Assembly: GCA_002409995.1 (NCBI GenBank) | Contig: DHOR01000014.1 | Coordinates: forward strand, 6,143 to 70,142 | Length of the DNA: 64,000 bases | Direction: 5' to 3' | Origin: Hungatella sp. UBA5385 | GTDB lineage: Bacteria > Bacillota > Clostridia > Lachnospirales > Lachnospiraceae | Shown: positions 38,561-47,278 of the stretch, piece by piece | How positions within the stretch are numbered: position 1 is the first letter of the stretch | Layout: every line of letters starts with the position of its first letter | The notes under the pieces: model-generated | The model's database searches: none | What the model was told of the DNA's origin: nothing | The model's input: the letters and a program-made list of their open reading frames with translations, nothing else | Translations under genes and position numbers: made by a program

Positions 38561-38798
38561 TGTTAATTTGTGCCTCCTTGGGTGGTGGGGGATTGGGTTA
38601 GTGGGTTAGGTGGTATAGAATAAGTTTGTTGTGTTTTGTGGTGATATAATACGTGTTAATTTGTTCAAAAAAGTTATTAAATAAAGATATGTGAACATTA
38701 TATCATTTGAAGAATAAAAAGCAAGCCAATACTTATACTAAATATGAAGAATTTATGATTTTTTGCTTAAAGTACTACAAAAAAAGGAAAACATCATA
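38561..38798. other. Divergent intergenic region
   Basis: This is the spacer between the licC/licA-like gene and the lipoprotein gene. The part next to the former is G/T-rich on the plus strand. TGATATAAT (38642-38650) is an isolated extended -10 on the plus strand without a -35. No RNA gene or further coding frame is convincing. Confidence 0.4.
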
Positions 38799-38804
38799 TA
38801 TAAT
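38799..38804 (+). promoter_or_regulatory. -10 element of the lipoprotein gene
   Basis: TATAAT is at 38799-38804, with no good -35. It would give a leader of ~30 bases that contains the AGGAGG site at 38824-38829. Confidence 0.45.
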
Positions 38805-38842
38805 ACGTTGGAAGATAAAGATGAGGAGGTTCATATTGAATT

Positions 38843-39439
38843 ATGAAGAAGATATTATTACTGTGCAGTATGGCAGTGTTTTTGCTGGTTGGGTGTACGG
38901 AGAGTAAGATTGTGAATCCGGATGCTGAGAATTACGAAGGTCAGTATGATTGGGATAAAGCTGGTGATGAACTGAATAAAAACTACAAAGCTAATGAAGA
39001 TTCTAAAGTTATTGGAATTGGATTTGCAGCAGAAGAAGGAAGTGCATTAATAACCCTTGGCGTAACGGTCAAGGATGGAACCAGCTCCGATGAAGCAGTT
39101 CAGTTAGCAACAGAAGTTATTAAAACGTTTAATGATGAGATTGTGAAACAGGATAGCAAGATTGCCAAATCATCAGAAGGGTACTATGGTGGATTATTTG
39201 AAGAGTACAGCATTGATATTAAAGTTTCTCCTGAAAGTGAAACAGGAGATGAAACTAAGTGGCTGGTGAATACAATGATTCAAGGTGGTACTAATGACCC
39301 GATTATGAGTGTGGAGCAAGAAGAGATAGAAGAAACACGAGATAATATGGAAGAACAGTTAGATGATGATCAGGATGAAGATCATGGACCAGGAACAGTG
39401 CCTACTGAGGCGCCGTCGTTTGAGGAAAAACCGGAATAA
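38843..39439 (+). CDS. Putative lipoprotein
   Basis: A 198-residue protein with a short lipoprotein signal peptide and lipobox LVGC (Cys18), so it should be lipid-anchored on the outer face of the membrane. The mature part has a predicted mixed alpha/beta core (~45-150) and a very acidic C terminus ending in Pro/Glu-rich sequence. No family is recognised. The gene is flanked by its own -10 element and a terminator, so it is a single-gene unit between two wall-repeat loci. Confidence 0.75.
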   Translation: MKKILLLCSMAVFLLVGCTESKIVNPDAENYEGQYDWDKAGDELNKNYKANEDSKVIGIGFAAEEGSALITLGVTVKDGTSSDEAVQLATEVIKTFNDEIVKQDSKIAKSSEGYYGGLFEEYSIDIKVSPESETGDETKWLVNTMIQGGTNDPIMSVEQEEIEETRDNMEEQLDDDQDEDHGPGTVPTEAPSFEEKPE

Positions 39440-39452
39440 TCCGGTTTTTTTC
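39426..39452 (+). terminator. Intrinsic terminator of the lipoprotein gene
   Basis: AAAAACCGGA pairs with TCCGGTTTTT around the loop ATAA, followed by more T. The stem includes the stop codon region of the gene. Confidence 0.88.
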
Positions 39453-39616
39453 TTTAGTGAATTTGTTTCGTAAAGATTACGTAAGAAAATGCACAGAGAA
39501 TTGTTATAGCATTTTTGGAAAAACTGTATTATACTATCGTTGTGATGGAGGAAATGGTACCTTCCTGGTGGAATTTCAAGTTTTTGCTGTTTTTTGAAAA
39601 ATATGCAAAAAAACTA

Positions 39617-39645
39617 TTGATAATTTCTCTTATAGGAAGTATAAT
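39617..39645 (+). promoter_or_regulatory. Sigma-A-type promoter of the 39711 gene
   Basis: TTGATA (39617-39622), a 17-base spacer and TATAAT (39640-39645) make a near-consensus promoter. The predicted start is near 39652, leaving a ~60-base leader with AGGAG before ATG. Upstream 39453-39616 is AT-rich with no other feature. Confidence 0.85.
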
Positions 39646-39710
39646 TACCTCGTAATGCAATTAGGAATTTCAAAAAGTATTTCAAAAAGAAAAAGGAGAG
39701 TGCATTAATT

Positions 39711-41171
39711 ATGAGAAAGCAGACAAAATTAGTTGCAGTATTATCTGCAGCAGCACTGCTTGCCATCGGCGCCTCCATGACATCTTTTGCAGCTCAGGGT
39801 TGGGCAGAAGAAGATGGAACATGGGTATATTATGACAAAGATGGTGACAGAGTAACAGATACTTGGAAAAAATCAGGAACACAGTTTTTCTATTTGAACT
39901 GGGATGGTGAGATGGCAACATCTACACTTATTGAAGACGATTCTGACAAGTATTATGTAGATGAGAATGGTGCTAAGGTTACTAACCGTTGGGTTTCTCT
40001 GGACAACGAAGATGATGTTCAGGTTAACGGTGAAGATGTAGATACTATCTGGTACTATTTCGATGGAAATGGAAAAGCTGTTAAAGGCGATTCTATAAAG
40101 AACAAAACTATCAATGGGAAGAAATATTTCTTTGATACAGATGGTTATATGATGTCAGGATGGTATGATGCTGATAAGAGCAATGGCGGATATGATAGAT
40201 ACTACCTTGGCGATGAAAATGAAGGCTGGGCTTATACAGATTGGCATTTAATCGAGCCAAAAGATAGTGAAGCAGAAGCGTATGATGAAACAGAATGGTT
40301 CTACTTTGCTTCATCAGGTAAGGCTAAGAAAAATGAAAGATCTTATATTAATAAAAGATATTATGCTTTTGATGAAAATGGTGTAATGCTGAATAAGTGG
40401 ATCGTAGGTACTCCACCTAAAGCTGATGGCGCTTATTACAATGCAGACGTAGGATATCAGGAATCTGGTTGGGTTTATGTATATGAAAAAGATGCTGATG
40501 GCAAGATCAATGAAGATGGCGATCAGAAATGGTTCTATTTAGACTCTAAGGGTGTTGCTTTTAATGGTGACGCTGATGCAATTGGCGCAAGTCCTTCAAC
40601 AGCTCTTAAGAGAGATAATGGTAAGTGGGAAGACGATCCTAAAACTCAAGTAGCAGCTAAGGTTGTTAAGAGCAAAACTTATCTGTTTGATAATACAGGT
40701 CGTATGCTGACAGGTGTATATCAGATTGATGGTGTTGAGCGAACAGGAAGTTCTTCTAATTTACACGGTATTTACTATTTTAACACAGGAAGTGGTTCTG
40801 TAGAGGGTCAGATGATGACTGGCAAGCAGAGTATTAACTTTGATGGTGATACCTATTACTACTCTTTTGATAAATTAGGCAAAGCATATGTGGATACTAT
40901 TGTTGATGGTTGCCTTTATGATCACGATGGAGTTCGCGTAAATGCAGAAGATGGCAACAACTACAGATTAGTTTATGTTGGTGGTAGTGATGACAACGTA
41001 GTAGGTCCAGTTTCTGTAAAAGGTAAACCAAGTGTTTCAATTGTTGATAATGATGTTCTTGTTGTAAATAAGGGTGGCAAGATCAAACAGTCTGGTAAAG
41101 TTAAAATTGATGGTTACGAGTATACTATCGATGGCTACAAGGTTCAGCTTCCAGGAAAACCAATTGACTAA
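39711..41171 (+). CDS. Secreted wall-repeat surface protein
   Basis: A 486-residue protein with a signal peptide (~1-28, ending SFAA). Irregular choline-binding-type units run through residues ~30-400 (WVYYDKDGDRVTDTW, KKYFFDTDGYMMSGW, WFYFASSGKAKKN) but are separated by variable acidic loops, unlike the tight repeats of the two minus-strand proteins. The final ~75 residues are a small beta-rich segment without repeats. A strong promoter and terminator make it a well-expressed single gene. No enzyme motif is seen. It is probably a wall-attached structural or S-layer-like protein, an inference from its expression signals and composition. Confidence 0.85.
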   Translation: MRKQTKLVAVLSAAALLAIGASMTSFAAQGWAEEDGTWVYYDKDGDRVTDTWKKSGTQFFYLNWDGEMATSTLIEDDSDKYYVDENGAKVTNRWVSLDNEDDVQVNGEDVDTIWYYFDGNGKAVKGDSIKNKTINGKKYFFDTDGYMMSGWYDADKSNGGYDRYYLGDENEGWAYTDWHLIEPKDSEAEAYDETEWFYFASSGKAKKNERSYINKRYYAFDENGVMLNKWIVGTPPKADGAYYNADVGYQESGWVYVYEKDADGKINEDGDQKWFYLDSKGVAFNGDADAIGASPSTALKRDNGKWEDDPKTQVAAKVVKSKTYLFDNTGRMLTGVYQIDGVERTGSSSNLHGIYYFNTGSGSVEGQMMTGKQSINFDGDTYYYSFDKLGKAYVDTIVDGCLYDHDGVRVNAEDGNNYRLVYVGGSDDNVVGPVSVKGKPSVSIVDNDVLVVNKGGKIKQSGKVKIDGYEYTIDGYKVQLPGKPID

Positions 41172-41202
41172 TAATTGTAATTCGATAAAATTCTAATTGC
41201 GT

Positions 41203-41238
41203 AAAATGGGCGGTGAGTATTCACCGCCCATTTTTTTC
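41203..41238 (+). terminator. Intrinsic terminator of the 39711 gene
   Basis: AAAATGGGCGGTGA (41203-41216) pairs perfectly with TCACCGCCCATTTT (41221-41234) around GTAT, followed by more T. Confidence 0.95.
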
Positions 41239-41648
41239 GCTCAGTGGGCACATGCTTAACAGGTTGTTAAGTTCTGGAATTAACTGGTAGTTGAAGAATA
41301 TCGTCAATAGCAAAGTTTAAAGAAGTACATTTTTTTATCATAAAAGCAGAATATATTAAGTTATCTTATGATACTTTCCAATACTGCTTCGCCTTTGATT
41401 ATACATGGTGTATAGGTACCCACAATCGGAAAAACATTGCTGGTATTGCTTAGTCTATCACAAATACTGTATAGATATTTTGAAAACTCCTGCAGTACTG
41501 TTGCATGCTTTCCGTATCCTCTATAATTCTCTATGTCTAAAAAACACTTTTAATCTAGAACTTTCTGCAAATAGTGCAGTAAATTAAATATTAATAAAAA
41601 AGTGATAAAAACTTTAAGAATTACCAAGTCAAATGTAGGTCTCATAAG
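41239..41648. other. Gene-free stretch, possible decayed reading frame
   Basis: About 400 AT-rich bases hold no convincing gene. On the minus strand a ~60-codon open stretch without a start ends at 41361 and reads like degraded protein sequence (…PIVGTYTPCIIKGEAVLES…), but I cannot assign it. Confidence 0.35.
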
Positions 41649-41677
41649 TTGCGTTATATTTATTAGAATGTTATACT
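41649..41677 (+). promoter_or_regulatory. Promoter of the ligase/polymerase-like gene
   Basis: TTGCGT (41649-41654), a 17-base spacer and TATACT (41672-41677), with TG one base before the -10 (extended). The start near 41684 gives a ~34-base leader containing TTGGAGAT. Confidence 0.75.
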
Positions 41678-41717
41678 GGTAAAAGATATTTTATAATATA
41701 ATTGGAGATAAAAAATA

Positions 41718-43283
41718 ATGGAAAATAAAAAAAAATATATAACAGAGGAGCAAAGTAGAAAATTAAGTTGCTTATCACTAATTTATGTAAGTGTTATTCT
41801 GGGAATATTACCACTAGTTTATCATGACTATTATTTTGATATATTAATTACAAAATACAGTTTTTATTATATTGTAACTATTGCCTTTATTGTTATAATG
41901 ACTTTGGTTGGTATTTTTATTGGATATATCAATAAGCTGAAACTTAAGGATGTTAATTTAAAAAAAGTTTTTACTTTACCTGAATGGGCATTGATTGGCT
42001 TTCTGCTGATTGCTATTGTATCTACAATTCAATCTGATTTTAAATGGGAATCATTTTGGGGTAATGAAGGAAGATATACAGGGTGTTTTTTGTTATTATT
42101 ATATGGTATTAGTACTTTAATCGTAGCTAAAACTCTGAAACTAAAGAAATGGATTTTAGATATATTTCTCCTGGCTGGTATGTTAGTCTGCTTATTAGGA
42201 ATAACAGATTATTTTCAGATGGATTTATTGGGATTTAAGGCTGATATGTACCCTGAACAATATAATATGTTTATGGGTACTATAGGTAATGTTAATAGTT
42301 ATACCTCTTATGTTGCTTTGGTTATGGGGACTGCTACAGTATTGTTTGCTATAGAGAGAAATATATGGAAGGCTGTTATTTACTACTTTTGCATGGCAAT
42401 TACATTTTTCGCTATTGTTATGGGGCTTAGTGATAATTCATACCTGGCACTGGGGGCACTGTTTGCCTTTCTTCCATTATTCCTCTTCAATAGTAAAACC
42501 GGGATAAAACGCTACTTTGTTATTGTCGCTACTTTTGCCTGTGTAATCTATGGGATAGATATTATTAATAAAGTCATGCCGGATCACGTTTTAATAATGG
42601 AAGGAATTTTACAAAAGCTTTCTGGATTCAGTAAACTTGAGTATGTAGTGGTTAGTTTGGTGATTATATGCTTTGCCATATATATAGCAGCTCATTTCTC
42701 TATAGGTAAAAATGATTATTTAGGGCACAAATGGCAGTTTATTTGGTTGGGACTTATTGTTTTAGGCGCAATTGCTTTAATATATGTTCTTATTGATGTT
42801 AATATTGTGGGAAATTTAACACGTTACGGAAGTATTGGAGAGTACCTGTATTTTAATGATGAATGGGGAACCCATAGAGGTTATAATTGGAGAATCGCTA
42901 TAGAAAATTACTTGAAATTCCCACTTATTCATAAACTATTTGGATTTGGGCCTGACACATATGGTATAGTGACTTACTATGGTGATTTTAACGATATGGT
43001 TAGTAAATATCAGGAAATTTATGATAGTGCCCATAATGAGTATTTGCAGTACTTTATAACAATGGGGCCATTTAGTCTTATGTGCTATTTTAGTTTGTTA
43101 ATTTCAGGAGGGTTACAAATGATTCGTAAAGCGAAAGATAATCCTTGCGTAATTGCAGTTTTATTTGCGATTATCTGTTACGCTATACAGGCTTTTGTTA
43201 ATATAAGTGTTCCTGTAGTAGCACCGGTTATGTTTGCACTTTTTGCTGTTGGATTGGCAGGAAGCAGAGAAAATAAGCCATAA
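41718..43283 (+). CDS. O-antigen ligase/polymerase-like membrane protein
   Basis: A 521-residue protein with about 12 hydrophobic helices and a long extracytoplasmic loop (~370-440) containing the Wzy/WaaL-type signature SAHNEYLQYF. The Glu/Arg-rich loop segment with YRGYNWRIAIENY-like sequence (GYNWRIAIENYLKFP in this protein) is also typical. Family members either polymerise lipid-linked repeat units or ligate glycans to an acceptor. In a Gram-positive it may attach or extend a wall polysaccharide. It has its own promoter and is separated by 586 bases from the next glycan gene, so it is a separate transcription unit at the edge of that cluster. Confidence 0.82.
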   Translation: MENKKKYITEEQSRKLSCLSLIYVSVILGILPLVYHDYYFDILITKYSFYYIVTIAFIVIMTLVGIFIGYINKLKLKDVNLKKVFTLPEWALIGFLLIAIVSTIQSDFKWESFWGNEGRYTGCFLLLLYGISTLIVAKTLKLKKWILDIFLLAGMLVCLLGITDYFQMDLLGFKADMYPEQYNMFMGTIGNVNSYTSYVALVMGTATVLFAIERNIWKAVIYYFCMAITFFAIVMGLSDNSYLALGALFAFLPLFLFNSKTGIKRYFVIVATFACVIYGIDIINKVMPDHVLIMEGILQKLSGFSKLEYVVVSLVIICFAIYIAAHFSIGKNDYLGHKWQFIWLGLIVLGAIALIYVLIDVNIVGNLTRYGSIGEYLYFNDEWGTHRGYNWRIAIENYLKFPLIHKLFGFGPDTYGIVTYYGDFNDMVSKYQEIYDSAHNEYLQYFITMGPFSLMCYFSLLISGGLQMIRKAKDNPCVIAVLFAIICYAIQAFVNISVPVVAPVMFALFAVGLAGSRENKP

Positions 43284-43850
43284 CTGAGTTTTAGTATATT
43301 TACATTAAACATTGAGCAAGTCTAATGCTTTTTCTGGGATTTAGCACGTCGCTTTACTCTGCTTTTCTATGCTGCCGTATAAAATCAAAAATTTTGTTTA
43401 TGCTTGCCATCCGGCCTACCAACCGTCTGCTAATTTGTATATTTTACTCAAGATAATCAGAATAGCGAATTCCAGAAAATTCTTTGTTCTGGCAGAGCCT
43501 TAAGACTATATGGTGAAGGTTTCTGCAGATCAAATAAGATTTATCGCCACGAAACAGCCCTTCGAAGCTTTTATAGCAAATACAGTTCAAGTGTTTCCTT
43601 TACCACCATTATATTAGCGTATAGATGCTGCTTTATCAATTGCTGCGCTGATGATGTGGAAAAGTGTGGTGAAAATAATGGCAAAAAATGAGAAAAGGCT
43701 ATAAACGATATTATCTAAAGAACGGGACTGGAAGACGGAAAACAAAGTGGATATTATTAGAATAAATTAAAATTTGGGGAAATTATAGATAAAAAACCCA
43801 AATTTAATAAAATATTAAAGAATTTCCAATTATATTAAACACCCTGTAAG
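43284..43850. other. Gene-free stretch
   Basis: About 570 bases have frames broken by stops on both strands. A minus-strand segment (about 43440-43620) reads like degenerate coding sequence in more than one frame, perhaps a decayed gene. No RNA gene, repeat array or terminator with a T-run is clear. Confidence 0.35.
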
Positions 43851-43879
43851 TTGCTAAAAACGGCTGTAGATGTTATACT
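43851..43879 (+). promoter_or_regulatory. Promoter of the polysaccharide cluster
   Basis: TTGCTA (43851-43856), a 17-base spacer, and TATACT (43874-43879) with TG one base before it. The predicted start near 43886 rules out an ATG at 43870 as the first codon of the gene that follows. Confidence 0.75.
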
Positions 43880-43935
43880 CTATTGTGATATATGCAGTAA
43901 AAACAATGGATTCAAGGAAGATGGGAAACGGCATA

Positions 43936-44766
43936 ATGGATAAGTTGTATTCTGTGTTGATGTCTGTATATGGGGGAGAGAGGTCGGAGTATTTACATGC
44001 AGCGCTGACGAGCATTATTAATCAGACGTTAGCCCCAGATGAAATTATTTTGGTTTGTGACGGCCCGTTGACGGAACCGCTAGAACAGGTGGTTAAGTAC
44101 TTTAAAAATTATTTGACGTTGGTAAGGTTACCAGATAATCGAGGATTGGGAAATGCTCTTGCAGAAGGAATTGAGTATTGCAAACATGAATGGATTGCGC
44201 GTATGGACAGTGATGATATTGCTGCCAGTGACAGGTGTGAAAGGCAGTTGGAATATGTAAAGAATCATCCGGAGGTCGATGTGCTGAGTGGTACGCTAGC
44301 TGAGTTTATAGGCGATGCTTTGACAGTTGAGGAGGCAGTTCGTCATGTTATTTCTTATAAAAGTCTGCCTGCTCTCCATCAGGAAATTGGTGAATACATA
44401 AAATACAGGAACCCTATAAATCATCCATGTGTCATGTTTCGTAAAACAAAGGTGTTGGAGGCTGGAAATTACCAGTCATGTGCACTGTTTGAGGATTATT
44501 ATTTATGGGTGAGAATGTATCGGAAGCATAGTATATTCGCAAATCTTGATGAAACAATTCTTTATATGCGCATTAATGACATGCACCGGCGGCGCGGAGG
44601 AGTTCGCTATGTGAAGGCAATTACCCGTTTTTGGACCAGGATGTACCGGTGTGGCATGATAGCTCTTCCACAGTATCTCTTTACGATTATATCGCGGGTG
44701 TTAGTGAGTCTGATGCCAAACCAGATTAGAAAAATTATTTATGATAAGAAACTAAGGAATCATTAA
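43936..44766 (+). CDS. GT2 glycosyltransferase
   Basis: A 276-residue GT-A enzyme. The start is placed at ATG 43936 because MDKLYSVLMSVYGGE begins at the first strand of the fold; in-frame ATGs at 43906 and 43921 are also downstream of the promoter and remain possible. It has SVLMSVYGGE, VCDGPL, the metal-binding MDSDDIA and an acidic catalytic segment (FEDYYLWVRM). It resembles amylovoran/AmsE-type GT2 enzymes that extend lipid-linked oligosaccharides. It is the first gene of the main glycan cluster, four bases before the priming transferase. Donor and linkage are unknown. Confidence 0.83.
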   Translation: MDKLYSVLMSVYGGERSEYLHAALTSIINQTLAPDEIILVCDGPLTEPLEQVVKYFKNYLTLVRLPDNRGLGNALAEGIEYCKHEWIARMDSDDIAASDRCERQLEYVKNHPEVDVLSGTLAEFIGDALTVEEAVRHVISYKSLPALHQEIGEYIKYRNPINHPCVMFRKTKVLEAGNYQSCALFEDYYLWVRMYRKHSIFANLDETILYMRINDMHRRRGGVRYVKAITRFWTRMYRCGMIALPQYLFTIISRVLVSLMPNQIRKIIYDKKLRNH

Positions 44767-44769
44767 ATT

Positions 44770-46170
44770 ATGAAAGAAAAGACAAATAATAGCCAGTTTG
44801 AGCAGTATAAGCGAATTGTGAAGTTTTTAGGCTCCACAGTGATTGTTTTACTGGAATTGGCAATTTATTATTATGTATGGCTGAACTACTACAATAAGAA
44901 TATGCAACTCCCTTTTTGGCGGAGAGGTAATTGGCTAATAGCAGGAGAGTACTTGCTGCTGTCACTACTCCTTCATCGGTTATATGGTGGCTTAAGGGTA
45001 GGAATCTACAAGTACTGGAGTTTGGTATATTCCCATATGATTTCTATCATTGGGGTGAACGTGTTTTCTTACGTACAAGTGGTACTGTTTGATAAAAGAA
45101 TGCACAACCCGGCAGCCTTCCTTGTGTTGACATTGGTAGATTTGCTTGTTGTCTTGGTATGGGCGTTTGTTTTTAAAAAACTTTATGTACTCCTGTTTCC
45201 AAGGAAGCGTTTGCTTCTGGTCTATGGTAATAATCCGATGTTTCATCTAATGAATCGTATTGACACCAGAGAGGATAAATATGAGATTGCCAAAACTATG
45301 TCGATAGACAATGGAATTGAGCAAATTATTAAACAGGCAGAATGCTATGATGGGGTTATTATTGGTGATATTCCCGCCAGAGTACGAAACCAGCTTTTAA
45401 AACTTTGTTTTGAAAAAAATATTCGAAGCTATACTGTTCCAAAGATTAGTGACATTCTCTTGCGAAGCTCGGTAGAACTGAATATTTTCGATTCACCGTT
45501 GTATTTGTCGCGGAATTGTGATGGGCTTGCTTGGGATCAGGCGCTTTTAAAAAGGATAGAAGATCTTGTGGTTGCAGGGGCGATGCTGGTGCTGACTAGT
45601 CCATTTTTTCTGGTAATTGCACTGATGATTAAAACTACGGATCATGGACCGATATTCTATACTCAGGAACGGTTGACAAAAGGCGGGAAAATCTTCCGGA
45701 TTTATAAATTCCGGACAATGATTGTAGATGCAGAAGAGAAGAGTGGACCGGTAAAGGCGGGAGAAAAAGATTCCAGAATCCTTCCGGTCGGGCGTTTCTT
45801 GCGGGCAACACGGATGGATGAACTGCCGCAGTTGATTAATATTTTGAGGGGTGATATGAGTTTAATTGGTCCCAGACCGGAGCGTCCAGAGTTGGCAAAA
45901 ATTATTACAAAGAATATTCCAGAGTTTGAATATCGGTTAAAGGTGAAGGCTGGTTTGACTGGTTATGCCCAAGTATATGGGCGGTATTGCACAACAAGCT
46001 ATGATAAATTGAAGCTGGATTTGACCTACATTCGTAATTATTCTATCTGGCTAGATATAAAATTGATCATGATGACACCAAAGGTGTTGTTTGTGAAGGA
46101 ATCAACGGATGGATTTGAAGATGGGAAATGGGAAGATCCCGCATTAAAGGATAGGAGGGGAAAAAATTGA
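44770..46170 (+). CDS. Polyprenyl-phosphate sugar-1-phosphate (priming) transferase
   Basis: A 466-residue protein of the WbaP/CpsE type. About four N-terminal helices (~15-130) and a nucleotide-binding-like middle domain are followed by a C-terminal catalytic domain (~265-455), which has a membrane helix, KFRTM, the catalytic-site DELPQL near 350, GDMSLIGPRPERPEL and GLTGYAQVYGR. It transfers hexose 1-phosphate to undecaprenyl phosphate and so starts the repeat unit. The stop overlaps the next start (TTGA). Galactose or glucose is the likely sugar, given the galactofuranose genes downstream, but this is inference. Confidence 0.92.
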   Translation: MKEKTNNSQFEQYKRIVKFLGSTVIVLLELAIYYYVWLNYYNKNMQLPFWRRGNWLIAGEYLLLSLLLHRLYGGLRVGIYKYWSLVYSHMISIIGVNVFSYVQVVLFDKRMHNPAAFLVLTLVDLLVVLVWAFVFKKLYVLLFPRKRLLLVYGNNPMFHLMNRIDTREDKYEIAKTMSIDNGIEQIIKQAECYDGVIIGDIPARVRNQLLKLCFEKNIRSYTVPKISDILLRSSVELNIFDSPLYLSRNCDGLAWDQALLKRIEDLVVAGAMLVLTSPFFLVIALMIKTTDHGPIFYTQERLTKGGKIFRIYKFRTMIVDAEEKSGPVKAGEKDSRILPVGRFLRATRMDELPQLINILRGDMSLIGPRPERPELAKIITKNIPEFEYRLKVKAGLTGYAQVYGRYCTTSYDKLKLDLTYIRNYSIWLDIKLIMMTPKVLFVKESTDGFEDGKWEDPALKDRRGKN

Positions 46171-47189
46171 TAGAGAAGATATTAACTGTGGTAGTGCCTA
46201 CCTACAATGCTGAAAAATATCTGAAGGATAATTTAGAGTCGCTTTGTGTTGAGGAATTACTTTCGGAAATTGATGTATTAGTTATAAATGATGGCTCCAC
46301 AGATTCTTCATTAAAAATAGCGCAGGAGTATGCAGACCGTTATCCTGGTACATATCGAGTGATTACGAAAGAGAATGGTGGTCACGGTTCGGGAATTAAC
46401 TGGGGAATTCAGTATGCAGTTGGGAAGTATTTCAAGGTTGTGGATGCGGACGACTGGGTGGCTGAGGATGCTTTTAAGAAATTAATTGGAATGTTAAAAA
46501 GTAGTAATTCGGATATTGTTTCCTCAGGCTTTTTATGGGCATTTGATATGGGACAAGCGGATAAGACCATGTATCGGACGAAATCTGAAATCCAGAAGCC
46601 ATTTGATGGAGTAGAATATGGAAAAGAGTATTGCTTTGATAATATAGCGGAAAAGCTTTACATTAAGATGCATAATTTAACAATTAAGACAAACATACTT
46701 AAGGATAACAAAATTATCATCGATGAAAATTGTTATTATGTTGATACAGAGTATATAACTTATCCAATTCCATATATCAATACAATCTCTTTTATGGAAG
46801 ACTATGTATATCTATATCGCATTGGTAGGATGGGGCAAAGTGTGGGAATTGATAAGATGCAGCATAATGAGAAGAACTATGATCGAGTCATTACTTCGCT
46901 TTTAGGTTTTTTTTCTAAACTTGGGACAGAGATTCCTTGTACAAAAGAGAAAAGAAATTATATTGCAGGAATAATTGCGCGGGTAGTGGCAGGAAAGATG
47001 AAAATTATGTTGAGCTTTCCTGCCACAAGTGTTAAAAAGCAGGAATTGAAGATTTTTGATGAACAGCTAAAGAGTGGTTATCCAGAAGTATATGCAAGGA
47101 ATATTAATAAAGCGGTATTTCTTTTGCGGAATAGCAATTTTATGTTTTACTATCCAGCGAGTTTACTAGTACGGAAGAAATACCGTTGA
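46167..47189 (+). CDS. GT2 glycosyltransferase
   Basis: A 340-residue GT-A enzyme. The start is TTG 46167 with GGAGGGG seven bases upstream, overlapping the previous stop, so translation is probably coupled. Motifs are VVVPTYNAEKYL, INDGSTDSS, and VDADDWV for metal. A C-terminal basic region with a weak hydrophobic segment could peripherally attach it to the membrane. It adds an unknown sugar to the lipid-linked chain. An 89-base spacer follows with a possible extended -10 (TGCTAAAAT, 47233-47241). Confidence 0.85.
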   Translation: MIEKILTVVVPTYNAEKYLKDNLESLCVEELLSEIDVLVINDGSTDSSLKIAQEYADRYPGTYRVITKENGGHGSGINWGIQYAVGKYFKVVDADDWVAEDAFKKLIGMLKSSNSDIVSSGFLWAFDMGQADKTMYRTKSEIQKPFDGVEYGKEYCFDNIAEKLYIKMHNLTIKTNILKDNKIIIDENCYYVDTEYITYPIPYINTISFMEDYVYLYRIGRMGQSVGIDKMQHNEKNYDRVITSLLGFFSKLGTEIPCTKEKRNYIAGIIARVVAGKMKIMLSFPATSVKKQELKIFDEQLKSGYPEVYARNINKAVFLLRNSNFMFYYPASLLVRKKYR

Positions 47190-47278
47190 TATTTATTAAA
47201 ACATTTTTAAGAGAAGTTTTTAGCTTTTATTGTGCTAAAATCAAAAAACTGTAGACGATATTTGAAAAGAGAGAAAAT

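Noticed and set aside
38707..38907. Small open frame before the lipoprotein
   Set aside because: It overlaps the lipoprotein start in another frame, has no ribosome site and a Lys/Tyr-rich composition typical of AT-rich spacer.
41361..41587. Short open frames on both strands in the spacer before the ligase/polymerase-like gene
   Set aside because: No start with ribosome site and no recognisable family; the minus-strand stretch may be decayed coding DNA but cannot be supported as a gene.
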